In this document: positions 47,544 to 59,952 of the stretch, in pieces | Layout: each line of letters begins with the position of its first letter | How positions within the stretch are numbered: the stretch's first letter is position 1 | Assembly: GCA_022414725.1 (NCBI GenBank) | Contig: CM039466.1 | Location: forward strand, 19,716,970 to 19,780,969 | Direction of reading: 5' to 3' | From: Microglena sp. YARC | Lineage: Eukaryota > Chlorophyta > Chlorophyceae > Chlamydomonadales > Chlamydomonadaceae | DNA: 64,000 bases | Notes under the pieces: model-generated | The model's input: the letters and a program-made list of their open reading frames with translations, nothing else | Database searches by the model: none | What the model was told of the DNA's origin: nothing | Made by a program: the position numbers and the translations under genes

Positions 47544-50500
47544 ATGCACAAACACCTGGATGACTTCCAAAACGTCGAGCAAACTATCCTCGTCATTGAG
47601 GTAGCGCTGAGAGATGGCCTTGGAAGCAAGAGGGCGAGGGAGGCCGCTGATTACACTCAGAATACTCGACATAACATAGCATGTGCTCCCCACCCCCCCA
47701 CCAACACACACGCACACACACCTGAATGACCTCCAAAACGTCAAGCAAACTATCCTCGTCATTGAGGTAGCGCTGAGAGATGGCCTTGGAAGCAAGAGGG
47801 CGAGGGAGGTCGCTGATTACGCTCAGAATACTGGACATAACATAGCGTGTGCCCTCCAAGACCTGCTCTCTAGTAGGGGAGAAGGAAAAGCTCTCTGACT
47901 CGAAGCTGATGTTGGTGTGGAATACCCCTCGGCTCTTGGTAGGGTCCTCGAAGTATGTGTGGATGCTGGACATGGCTTTCACCACTATGTCTACTACAGC
48001 CTCACAGTACATGTAGTCGACTTGGCGCATGAGCAGGGGCAGCTGAGACACCCTGAAGAGGCATGAGGGTGGGGGGTGCGGGGTGATGGTGGGGGTTGGA
48101 GGGTGGGGGTGTATGGTGGGTGGGTGGGGGTGGGGGTATGTGGTGTGGTGTGGTGTGGTGTGATGGTACAGGTGCGGGTGGGGGGGGTGGGGGTGGGGGG
48201 GGCATTTGGTAAGGTCTCCAAAGTATGTGTAGACCCTGGACATTGCTTCCACCACCATGGTACACACGACAGCCTCGCAGTACATGAAGTCAACTTGGTG
48301 CATGAGCAGGGGCAGCTGAGACACCCTGCAAAAAGGAAGTGATGGGTGGGTGGGGTGGGGTGGGTGAGGGGGTGTGTGTGGGGTGGGGGTGGGGGTGGGG
48401 TGGGGGGGCATTTTGTTGTGGTCTTCAAAGTATGTGTGGACCCTGGAAATTGCTTACACCACCATGCCGGTTAAGAGTTTAGGGTTTAGGGTAGAAGGTT
48501 TTTCTGCTTGTGTTCCTGTGGTTGAAACAAGTGTGGGATGTACCTTCTCTTACACTCTCGCTAAAGAATGAAGAGTCGGGGGTTTGACTCTCCCTTCGGT
48601 CGCTCTTGGCGTTGCAGGTCGTTGTCAACCGCGATGGTAGCTTGTCCAGTTGAGGTAGGAGACCGCTCCCCACCCGCGTACGACGGGCTCCCTTAACACC
48701 ACGCCCCACCAGGCGTTATCATTCCCTTTATCTCTTACACTCCTTGTACGTGTCTGTTCAATATTAGGATTAAGGGTTAAGGGTTTAGGGTTTAGAGTTC
48801 AGGGTTTAGGGTTTTCTGCTTGTGTTCCCGTGATTGTATCAAGTGTGGGACGTACCTTCTCATACACTTGTTATACATGTTGACCAGCTCCTGCCTCTCC
48901 GCCATCCACCACCCCTACTCCATCACCCACCACCGTTACCTCACCACACGCCACACATACACATACCTTCCAATACACTCCTTGCATGTGTCGACCAGCT
49001 CCTGCCTCTCCGCCAGCCACCACCCCTACTCCACCACCCACCACCCTTACCTCACCACACGCCAGACATACATGTACCTTCCAATACACTCCTTGTATGT
49101 GTCGACCAGCTCCTGCCTCTCCGCCAGCCACCACCCCTACTCCACCACCCACCACCGTTACCTCACCACACGCCACACATACACATACCTTCCCATGCAC
49201 TCCTTGTATGTGTCGACCAGCTCCTGCCTCTCCCCAGCCACCACCCTACTCCAACCACACACCACCCGTAACTCACCACACACCGCACATACCCCCCCCC
49301 ACCACCACCCCCCTCACACACACACACTTCCCAAAGTGTGGGACGTACCTCCTCATACACTCTTTGTACGCGTCGACCAGCTCCTGCCTCTCCACCTTGA
49401 GCACTGAGATGGACTTGTTCTTCCCAGTCATGCTAGACATGCCCACTTCTCCTGCCTCTCTGCCATCCACCACCCCTACTCCACCACCCACCACCCTTAC
49501 CTCACCACACGCCACACATACACGTACCTCCTCATACACTCCTTGTACGCGTCGACCAGCTCCTGCCTCTCCGCCTTGAGCACTGAGATGGACTTGTTCT
49601 TCCCAGTCATGCTAGGCATGCCCACTTCTCCTGCCTGTCCGCCAGCCACCACCCCTACTCCACCACCCACCACCCTTACCTCACCACACATACACGTACC
49701 TCCTCATACACTCCTTGTACGCGTCGACCAGCTCCTGCCTCTCCGCCTTGAGCACTGAGATGGACTTGTTCTTCCCAGTCATGCTAGGCATGCCCACTTC
49801 GAAGCCGGCAGCCATAAGTTCCTGGATGTCTGTCATATTCTCCATCTTAAGCTTTTCTTGCTCCGCCTTGTTAGACACCGAGGATCCAATAGGAATCTGA
49901 CACATTGGACACGATTGAAAATAAATGATTAGTGTTCAGTCAAGTTATAAAAATAATGTCCAGCTTCAGGTCCAGCATCTCTTGCTCTGCCTTGTTCCAC
50001 ACCTCCATGAGGATCTGACCGATTGAATATGAATGTTTAGTGTTCAGTCAAGGTATAAACAACACGATTCTCCATCTCCAGCTTCTCTTGCTCCACCTTG
50101 TTAGACACCTCCAAAAGGATCTGACACATTGGACACGATTGAAAATGAATGATTAGTGTTCAGTCAAATTATAAAAACAATGTCCAGCTTCAGGTCCAGC
50201 ATCTCTTGCTCTGCCTTGTTCCACACCTCCATGAGGATCTGACCAATTGAATATGAATGTTTAGTATTCAGTCAAGGTATAAACAACACGATTCTCCATC
50301 TTCAGCTTCTCTTGCTCCACCTTGTTAGACACCTCCAAAAGGATCTGACACATTGGACACGATTAAAAATGAATGATTAGTGTTCAGTCAAGTTATAAAA
50401 ACAGTGTCCAGCTGCAGGTCCAGCATCTCTTGCTCTGCCTTGTTCCACACCTCCATGAGGATCTGACCAATTGAATATGAATGTTTAGTGTTCAGTCAAG

Positions 50501-51642
50501 GTATAAACAACACGATTCTCCATCTCCAGCTTCTCTTGCTCCGCCTTGTTAGACACCTCTAATAGGATCTGACACATTGGACACGATTGAAAATGAATGA
50601 TTAGTGTTCAGTCAAGTTATAAAAACAATGTCCAGCTTCAGGTCCAGCATCTCTTGCTCTGCCTTGTTCCACACCTCCATGAGGATCTGACCAATTGAAT
50701 ATGAATGTTTAGTGTTCAGTCAAGGTATAAACAACACGATTCTCCATCTTCAGCTTCTCTTGCTCCGCCTTGTTAGACACCTCCAATAGGATCTGACACA
50801 TTGGACACAAGTGAGAATGAATGGTTAGTGGTTAGGGGCCGGCAATATGATATCATATGATATCATATGATATCATATGATGCCGGGAATCTGACTAGGT
50901 AACTTTGGCCTGGGGCATCATTTGATATGATATTAAATCATATGATTTTTGTATGATATCATATGATATCATACATGTCTTTGGTCAACATCATATGATT
51001 TGCCGTTCCCTATTAGTGGTTGATCAAGATATAAACAAGTTCTATGCAGCATCGCCTGCGGCGCTGAAAATTGGCGGAGAGCGATCGCGACGGAGCGACA
51101 GGTTGCAACGGAAGCGAATTAGTTACGAGACCGTTGGCTGACGTGTCAGGCTTCATCGCTGTCAGACGGATGGTCGGTCAGTCGGACGGTCGGTCGGACG
51201 GACAAATGGGTAACCCTGGGGGCTCCCGCCCTCCAGAAGGGAGGGCTCCGCTAAAAATGTTCTCCATCTGAAGCTTTTCTTGCTTCGCCTTGTTAGACAC
51301 CTCCAATAGGATCTGATACATTGGACACAATTGAAAATGGATGATTAGTGTTTGGTCTAGTTATAAAAAAGAACTAATATATTCTTCTAAATAATAAGAA
51401 TTTATTTCTTATTATAAAAATAATCAATCAGCTTCAGCTTCAGCATCTCGTGCTCCATCTTATTTGAAGCACCCATGAGGATTTGACAACAATACACGTG
51501 GCTGCCCATTCCAGGGATTACTGTCCGCTCCAGGTAAAGAAACAAAAAATCTCATTCTCAGAAAAAATCGATAGGCCTTCCAACTGAAAATTTGGAGGCC
51601 AGGGCTCCTCCTGAATACATCTTCAAAACAAATCATAGAAAA

Positions 51643-51720
<78 letters not shown>

Positions 51721-54700
51721 AATATAAAAAAACATAACCTTGGCTTACGTCCACGATGCTATGGACATGGCTGCCCATCCCCGGGATCGCAGTCCGCTCT
51801 AGGTCAGATACAAATATAATATTTAATTGTCAACAAATCATTTAAAAATCATAAAACGGATTAAAACAACATAAACTTGGCTTACTTCCACGATGCTATG
51901 GAGATGGCTGCCCATCCCCGGGATCGCAGTCCGCTCTAGGTCAGATACAAATGAAATATTTAATTGTAAAAAAATCATTTAAAATCATAAAAACGGATTA
52001 AAACAACATAAACTTGGCTTACTTCCACGATGCTATGGACATGGCTGCCCAACCCCGGGATCACCGTCTTTTCTCGGTGCCGGTCCTGGTCCTCCACAAA
52101 CTCCTCTAGCGCAAACAGCTTGTCGAAGCGGCCGCTGATGAGGCACATGTTCATCTCGGAGATGGTCACAATGACAGCCTGGATCTTTAGCAGTGCTGGC
52201 TGGAACACCAGCTGTGCTGAAAGCATGCTTCCTTTCATCGTCCTGTGCACGCGCTCGTATAGGATGCGCCGCACGTCAGCGCGCCAGATGCCGAAGCTCT
52301 TGGTGAGAAAGAAGTTCTTGAAGAAGCGCAGCTTGCGGAAGACCTTGCAGGGGTGTGTGGGGCGGTGTTAGGGGGGGGGAGGGGGGGGGCACTTTAGGGG
52401 GGGAGGGGTGTGTTAGGGGGGAGTTAAGGGGGTGTTAGGGGGATGTTGAGGGGGGGGGGGGGGGGGGGGGGGTCAAAAGGCGCAGCTTGCGGAAGACCTT
52501 GAAGGGGTGGTGTGGGGCGGTGTTAGGGAGGGGGGGGGGGGGGGGGGGGACATGAAGGTGGGGCGGGCGGGGGCGATGTTAGGGGGGGACTTCAGGGGGG
52601 ACTTTAGGGGGGGTTAGGGGGGGGGGGGGGGGGGGGAGATGAAGGGAAGGGGGCAGGGGGGGCGATGTTAGGGGGGACTTTAGGGGGGGCGTTGGGGGGG
52701 GCTTAGGGGGGGGTTAGGGGGGGGGGGGGGGGGGGGGGGGGGGACATGAAGGGGGGGGGGCAGGGGGCGATGTTAGGGAGGGACTTCAGGGGGGGGCGTG
52801 GGGGGGCGTGGGGGGGGGGGGGGGGGGGGGTCAAAAAAGCGCAGCTTGCGGAGGACCTTGAAGGGCGGTGTTGGGGGGGGGGAGGGGGGGCGATGCTAGA
52901 AGGGGACTTCAGGGGGGGGCGTTAGGGGGGGGAGGGAGGTGTTAGGGGGGATGTTAAGGGTGTAAGGGGGGGGGGGTAGGGAGGGTAGTTGGGGGGATGT
53001 TAGGGAGGTGTGTTGGGGGGGAGGTTAGGGGGTGTTGGGGGGGGTGTTGGGGGGGGTAAGGGAGAGGCTAGGGGGTGTTGGGGGGGTGTGAGGGGGGTGT
53101 TAGGGAGGATGTTGGGGGGGGGGGAAGCGTAGCTTGCAGAGGACCTTACAGGGTGTGTGTGTGTGTGTGTTGTGCGGTGTAGGGGGGGGGGAAGGGGGTT
53201 AGGGGGGATGCTAGGGGGAGTGTTTGGGGGGGCGGTGTGTGGGCGGTGTTAGCAGGGGTTTAACGGAGGATGTCAGGGGGGATGTTAGGGGGCGGTGGTA
53301 GGAGGGGTGTTCAAGGGGGAGAATGGGGGGTGTTAAGGGGGATGTTATGGGGGGGGTTAGGGGGGTATTAGGGGGGTACTAGGGGGATGTTGGGGGGGGG
53401 GGGGGGGGGTAGGGAAGGTGTTAGGGAGGGTGTTAGGGGGATGCCAGGGGAGGTGTTAGGGGGATGTTAGGGGGCGTTAGGGGTGATATTAGGGGGGCGT
53501 TAGGGGTGATATTAGGGGAGCGTTTAGGGGCGTTAGGGGGGGGGGGGCGTTAGGGGGGGTGTTAGGGGGATGTTAGGGGGGTGTTAGGGGGATATTAGGG
53601 GGATATTAGGGGGGCGTTAGGGGTGGTACTAGGGGGGCGTTTAGGGGGGTGGTAGGGGGCGTTAGGGGGGATGTTAGGGAGGGTGTTGGGGGGAGGTTAG
53701 GGGGGGGGGGGGGGGGTAAGGGTGGTGTTAGGGGGGGGTTAGAGGTGGTGGTGTGGTGGTGGGGGGTATGTGTGAGGGGGGGGTCTTTAATTTTGAAAAT
53801 TGTAGTGGTAGTGGTGGTGGTGATGAAGGTAGTGGTGGTGGTGGTGGTCACCAGGAATCCTGGCTCACCTCGTACAGACCCTGCAGCCGCATCCACTCGC
53901 CCAGGGAAGTGAACACGCCCTCGTTCTCTTCGATCTTGCACATGTGCACCACGCCCTTGATGCTCATGGTGTAGTACTCATCGCCCACTTTCTCGAGGGG
54001 CACCACGACCAGGCTGAAGGGGCTCATGATGTCGTACTTGGTCTTGGCTGCAAGGGCATGGGTGGGTGGTAATGGCATGAGGTGGTAGGGGTGAGGGTGG
54101 GTGGGTGGGTGGGTGGGGGTCATGATTTTCATAAGGCTGAAGGGGGTCAGGACATCGTGGGTGAGATAATATGAGAGGGGGGGGGGGGGGGGGGGGATGG
54201 TGGGGGGGTCATGATCTCATAAGGCTGAAGGGGGTCATGATGTCGTACTTCAACTTGGCTGCAAGGGCATGGGTGGGGTGGTAGTGGCATGAGGTGGTAG
54301 GGGTGAAGGTGGGTGGGTGGGTGGGGTGGGGGGGTCATGATTTCATAAGGCTGAAGGTGGTCATGACATCATGGGTGAGATAATATGAGAGGGGGGGGTG
54401 GAGGGGGGGGTGGGGGGGGTCATGATCTCATAAGGCTGAAGGGGGTCATGATGTCGTACTTCAACTTGGCTGCAAGGGCATGGGTGGGTGGTAGTGGCAT
54501 GAGGTGGTAGGGGTAAGGGTGGGGGTGGGTGTGGTGGTGGTGGTGGTGGTGGTGGTGGGTGGGTGGGTGGGTGGGGTCATGATTTCATAAGGCTGAAGGG
54601 GTCATGATGTCGTGTGTGTGAGATAATATGGGGGGGGGGGGGGGGGGGGGGGGGGTCATGATCTCAGCAGGCTGAAGGGGCTCATGATGACGTACTTGGT

Positions 54701-56975
54701 CTTGGCTGCAAGGGCATGGGTGGGTGGGAATGGCTGGGTGATCAAGGTTGTGAGGTGGCAATGAAGCAAGGTGGGTGCATCATAAGGTCAAGCTATTGAG
54801 GGTGAGAGATTATATGGAGGGGGGTGGGGTAGGAGGAGGAGGGGGTGGGGTGGGGTAGGAGGGGGGGAGGGGGAGGAGGAGGGGGGTAGGAGGGGGGTGG
54901 GGTGGGGGTAGGAGGGGGGTCATGATGTTGTAGTGCATCTTGGCTGCAAGAGGGTGGGTGGTAATGGCATGGGTGAGAGCTGGGCATAGGCACAAAAAAC
55001 ATGCACAGGCACAAGCACAGGCAGAGACACATGCACAGACATAGGCACAGGCACAGGCACTTGTTCTATGCTCCAGCACAGCACAGGCAAAGGCAGGCAC
55101 AGGCACTGACACAGGCACAGGTGCAGGCACAGACAAAAGCACGGGCACAGACACAGGCACGGGCAAAAACACAGGCGCAGGCACACGCAGCACTTGTTTT
55201 ATGCTCCAGCACAGCACAGGTAAAGGCAGGCACAGGCACAGGTGCAGGCACAGACACAAGCACAGGCAGAGACACAGACACATGCAGCACTTGTTCTATG
55301 CTCCAGCACAGCACAGGCAAAGGCAGGCACAGGCACCGACACAGGCACAGGTGCAGGCACAGACACAGACACAGGCACGGGCAAAAACACAGGCACAGAC
55401 ACATGCAGCACTGCTCCAGCACAGCACAGGCAAAGGCAGGCACAGGCACTGACACAGGCACAGGTGCAGGCACAGACACGAGCACAGGCACAGACACAGG
55501 CACGGGCAATAACACAGGCGCAGGCACAGGCAGCACTTGTTCTATGCTCCAGCACAGCACAGGCAAAGGCAGGCACAGGCACAGGTGCAGGCACAGACAC
55601 AAGCACAGGCACAGACACAGGCACGGGCAAAAACACAGGTGCAGGCACATGCAGCACTTGTTCTATGCTCCAGCACAGCACAGGCAAAGGCAGGCACAGG
55701 CACAGGCACAGGCACAGACACAGGTACAGACACATGTAAGGCAAAAACACAGGCACTTAGTTCTTACGTTTAGCGCTCACCAAGTGGAACAGCTCTTTTA
55801 CCGCCCCGTGGCCATGGCGTGTGAAATAGTCTTACACGTCCTGTGACGTGAGAATCGCCCCCTCCTCCGACACAGACACATGTACAGGCACATGTAAAGG
55901 GAGGCACAGACACTGGCACAGGCACAGGCACCGACACAGGTACAGGCACATGTAAAGGCAGGCACAGACAGGTAGTTCTTACGTTTAGCGTTCACCAAGT
56001 GGAACAGCTCTTTTACCGCCCCGTGGCCATGGCAGGTGAAATAGTCTAACACGTCCTGTGACGTGAGAATCGCCCCCTCCTCCGACACAGACACATGTAC
56101 AGGCACATGTAAAGGAAGGCACAGACACTGGCACAGGCACAGGCACCGACACAGGTACAGGCACATGTAAAGGCAGGCACAGACAGGTAGTTCTTACGTT
56201 TAGCGTTCACCAAGTGGAACAGCTCTTTTACCGCCCCGTGGCCATGGCAGGTGAAATAGTCTAACACGTCCTGTGACGTGAGAATCGCCCCCTCCTCCGA
56301 CACAGACACAGGCACATGTAAAGGCAGGCACAGACTAGTAGTTCTTACGTTTAGCGTTCACCAAGTGGAACAGCTTTTTAACAGCTCCGTGGCCATGGCG
56401 TGTAAAATAGTCTAAGACGTCCTGTGACGTGTGAATCGCCCCCTCCTCTGTGTTGTATACCGGCTGCTCGGCAATGGAGCTGGTGATCTTGGACAGGTGC
56501 GTGACAGAGGGGCTGGGTGGGGTGGGGTGGGGGTGGGGTGGGTGGGGAGGGAAGGGGAGGGGGGTTGTGATCAGGGAATTAAGGTGGTGGCGGTGGTGAC
56601 GGAGGGTGGCGGAGAGATAAGAATCAATGATGAGCTGGTGATCTTGGATAGGTGTGTGACAGAGGGGTTGGGGGTGGGGTGGTGGGGGTAATCAGGGAAT
56701 TGAGGTGGTGGGGTGGGGGTGGAGGTGGGGGCTGGGTAAGTGGGTGGGTGGTGGGTTGGTGGGGGTAATCAGGGAATTGAGGTGGTGGGGTGGCGGCTAG
56801 GAGGTGTGTGTGTGGGGGGGTATTCAGGGAATTGAGGTGTGTGTGTGCTGTGGGGGGGGGGTATTCAGGGAATTGAGGTGGTGGTGGCTGGGGGGAGGGG
56901 AGGTAATCAGGAAATTGAGGTGGTGGTGTGGCTGGGGGGGAGGGGGGGGGGGGGGGGGGATATTCAGGAATTGAG

Positions 56976-57006
<31 letters not shown>

Positions 57007-59900
57007 GGGGTATTCAGGGAATTGAGGTGGTGGTGGCTGGGGAGGGGGAGTAATCAGGAAATTGAGGTGGTGTGGTGGCTGGGGGGGGGAGGGGGGGGGG
57101 GGGGTAATCAGGGGAATTGAGCCGGTGGCGGTGGTGGCGGAGTGGCAGAGAGATTACAATTGATGATGGAGTTGGTGACATTGGACTGGTGTGTGACAGA
57201 GGGGCTGGGCTGGCTGGGGCTGGGGCTGGGCTGGGGTGGGGAAATGGAGTGAGATTACCGAGGTGATGGAGGGGCTGGAGGGGGGGGGGGGGGGGGGGGG
57301 GGGGGCAATTGGCGAGTGAATCCCCCCCTCCTTGGACACAGGCACAGGCACACTCAGGCACAGGCACAGGCACAGGCACACACAGGCACATACACAGGCA
57401 CAGGCTTGAGCTCACCTGAGCCGAGAGGCGGCGGAGGCTATGCTGAAGCGCTGGTAGGCCGCTTTACCCTCCCTACTGTGACAGGGGGGGGAACTGCGGA
57501 GGGGGTTGGGGAAAGCTGGTCAGCACTGGGTGTAGGTGTGTAAGTGGCTTAGGGTTAGGTGGTTTTGGAAAAGAAGTGCTGAACAGCTTCACCTTCCCTA
57601 CTGTGACGGAGGGGGGGGGGGGGGGGGGGGGGGGCACTGCGGAGGGTAGGGGAACCTGGTCAGCACTTGGGTTTAGCTGGTTTAGTTTAGGTTGTTCAGG
57701 TGTAGGTGGTTTACTTTTAGTTGGTGTAGGTGTAGGCGGCTTGGGTTTAGGTGGTTTTAGAAAATAAATGCTGACCAGCTTCACCCTCCCTACTGCCACA
57801 GGGGGGGGCACTGCGGAGGGGGTAGGGGGAAGCTGGTCAGCACTTGCGTTTAGGGGGGGTAGGCAGTTTAGGTTTAGTTGGTTTAGGGTGTAAGTGGCTT
57901 AGGTTTAGGTGGATTCCGTTCAGGTGATGAAGGGGCAGGTGTTTTAGGTTTAGGTGGTTTAGGTGGTTTAGGGTGTAAGTGGCTTAGGTTTAGGTGGATT
58001 CCGTTCAGGTGATGAAGGGGCAGGTGTTTTAGGTTTAGGTGGTTTAGGTGGTTTAGGGTGTAGGCGGTTTAGGTATAGGTGGATGACGTTTAGGTGATGA
58101 AGGGTTAGGTGTTTTAGGTTTAGGTGGTTTAGGGTGTACCGTATGCGCAACATGTAATGGCAAATGATTTGGCAAACGACCATTTGCCAACGTCATTTCA
58201 GCACGTAAGTGAGCCCGTCCCGGGTCACCGGCGTTTGCCAAGTTTGTCCAACACCGTCGATTCAAACAAACTCAGTTCGACTGGTCCGGATCGCCTTGAT
58301 CGTTCCTTGCATTCACTGATTTCGAGAAACAATGAGCTGGGCACGCCAATTGAAGCTGGTCGCGCCTGTCGAAGCTGGTTGCGCCTATCGCACTGACTGG
58401 TTTGAACGGCAGCGGTTTGAACGCTAGCCGGATGCCAGGTTTCTATGTTCCAGACCCGAAGGGTGATTCGCCCACCACCGTTCCGTTGCATCTGCCCCGA
58501 GCCTGGACTACTACATATGGAGGACGCTTGGCACCCATACGGATCTAACAAAGAAGATTTGATGCACCGACCATTCCCACCCACCCCCCCACCCAAAAAA
58601 ACACCACCACCATTACTAACGAGGTTATCAGATTTCCTCAGTCGTTAGCCAGTCAGAGCCCTGATTTGGATTGTTTCTATTCCAGACTATGACCAAGAAG
58701 AACTGTTTTTTAAAGAATTCCCAAGCAACCTACTTTTAAACATGAAAGAAGGAATTGTAACAAGCAAATTGGAGCTTTGCCAAATGTTTCCAAGTCAAAA
58801 CTTGAGTGAGTCCCAGACCCAAACCCTTTGCCAAATGTTTCCAAGTCAAAACTTGAGTAGGTCCCAGACCCAAACCCTTTGCCAAATGTTTCCAAGTCAA
58901 AACTTGAGTAAGTCCCAGACCCAAACCCTTTGCCAAATGTTTCCAAGTCAAAACTTGAGTAAGTCCCAGACCCAAACCCTTTGCCAAATGTTTCCAAGTC
59001 AAAACTTGAGTAAGTCCCAGACCCAAACCCTTTGCCAAATGTTTCCAAGTCAAAACTTGAGTAAGTCCCAGACCCAAACCCTTTGCCAAATGTTTCCAAG
59101 TCAAAACTTGAGTAAGTCCCAGACCCAAACCCTTTGCCAAATGTTTCCAAGTCAAAACTTGAGTAAGTCCCAGACCCAAACCCTTTGCCAAATTAGTTTT
59201 GCCACACATTTGTGATCCATGCAATAAGGTAAAAAACCACATTTGCCAATGTTTATTCTTGCCATTACATGTTGCGCATACGGTAGGCGGTTTAGGTTTA
59301 GGTGGATTACGTTTAGGTGACGAAGGGTTAGGTGTTTTAGGTTTAGTGGTTTAGGTGTTTAGGTGTAGGCGGTTTAGGTGATGAAGGGTTAGGTGTTTTA
59401 GGTTTAGGTGGTTTAGGTGGTTTAGGGTGTAGACGGTTTAGGTGATGAAGGGTTAGGTGTTTTAGGTTTAGGTGGTTTAGGTGGTTTAGGGTGTAGGCGG
59501 TTTAGTGATGAAGTTAGGTGTTTTAGGTTTAGGTGGTTTAGGTGGTTTAGGGTGTAGGCGGTTTAGGTGATGAAGGGTTAGGTGTTTTAGGTTAAGGTGG
59601 TTTAGGTGGTTTAGGGTGTAGGCGGTTTAGGTGATGAAGGGTTAGGTGTTTTAGGTTTAGGTGGTTTAGGTGGTTTAGGGTGTAGGCGGTTTAGGTGTTT
59701 AAGGTTTAGGTGTTTTAGGTGGTTTAGGTTTGGGTGGTTTAGGACAAGAAGTGCTGACCAGCTAAGTGCTGACCCGCTTCCCCATAAGCATGTGTGTGTT
59801 TGGCGTCTTAGGTGGGTGGGGTGGGTGGGTGGGTGGGTGTTGTTGTTGTTGTTGTTGTTGTTATTGTTGTTGTTGTTGGTGGGTGGTGGTGGTGGTGGGG

Positions 59901-59952
<52 letters not shown>

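Larger units (their letters stand above)
49897..52022 (-). repeat. Intron 6: dimeric exon-7 starts, MITE, dispersed element, TA microsatellite, exon-6 ends
   Basis: 49930-50815: 222-bp dimers with two alternating exon-7 start variants (SNKVEQEKLEMEN and WNKAEQEMLDLKL). 50835-51010: MITE. 51040-51258: dispersed element. 51255-51330 and 51425-51475: further exon-7 start copies. 51640-51713: TA microsatellite. 51450-51940: three exon-6 end copies in AT-rich spacer. Confidence 0.9.

Noticed and set aside
52344..53868. Telomere end or subtelomere at the GGGGGTGTTAGGGGG array
   Set aside because: It lies inside an intron between two well-matched dynein exons, the unit is irregular, and coding sequence continues on both sides.
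58736..59242. Repeat proteins of about 150 residues on both strands
   Set aside because: Produced by a 51-bp array inside a non-autonomous transposon. All frames stay open because 51 is divisible by three.
58139..59283. Assigning the transposon to a named family or giving it a transposase
   Set aside because: Only TA duplication and end sequence are available; no transposase frame is present, so Tc1/mariner-like is the most I can say.
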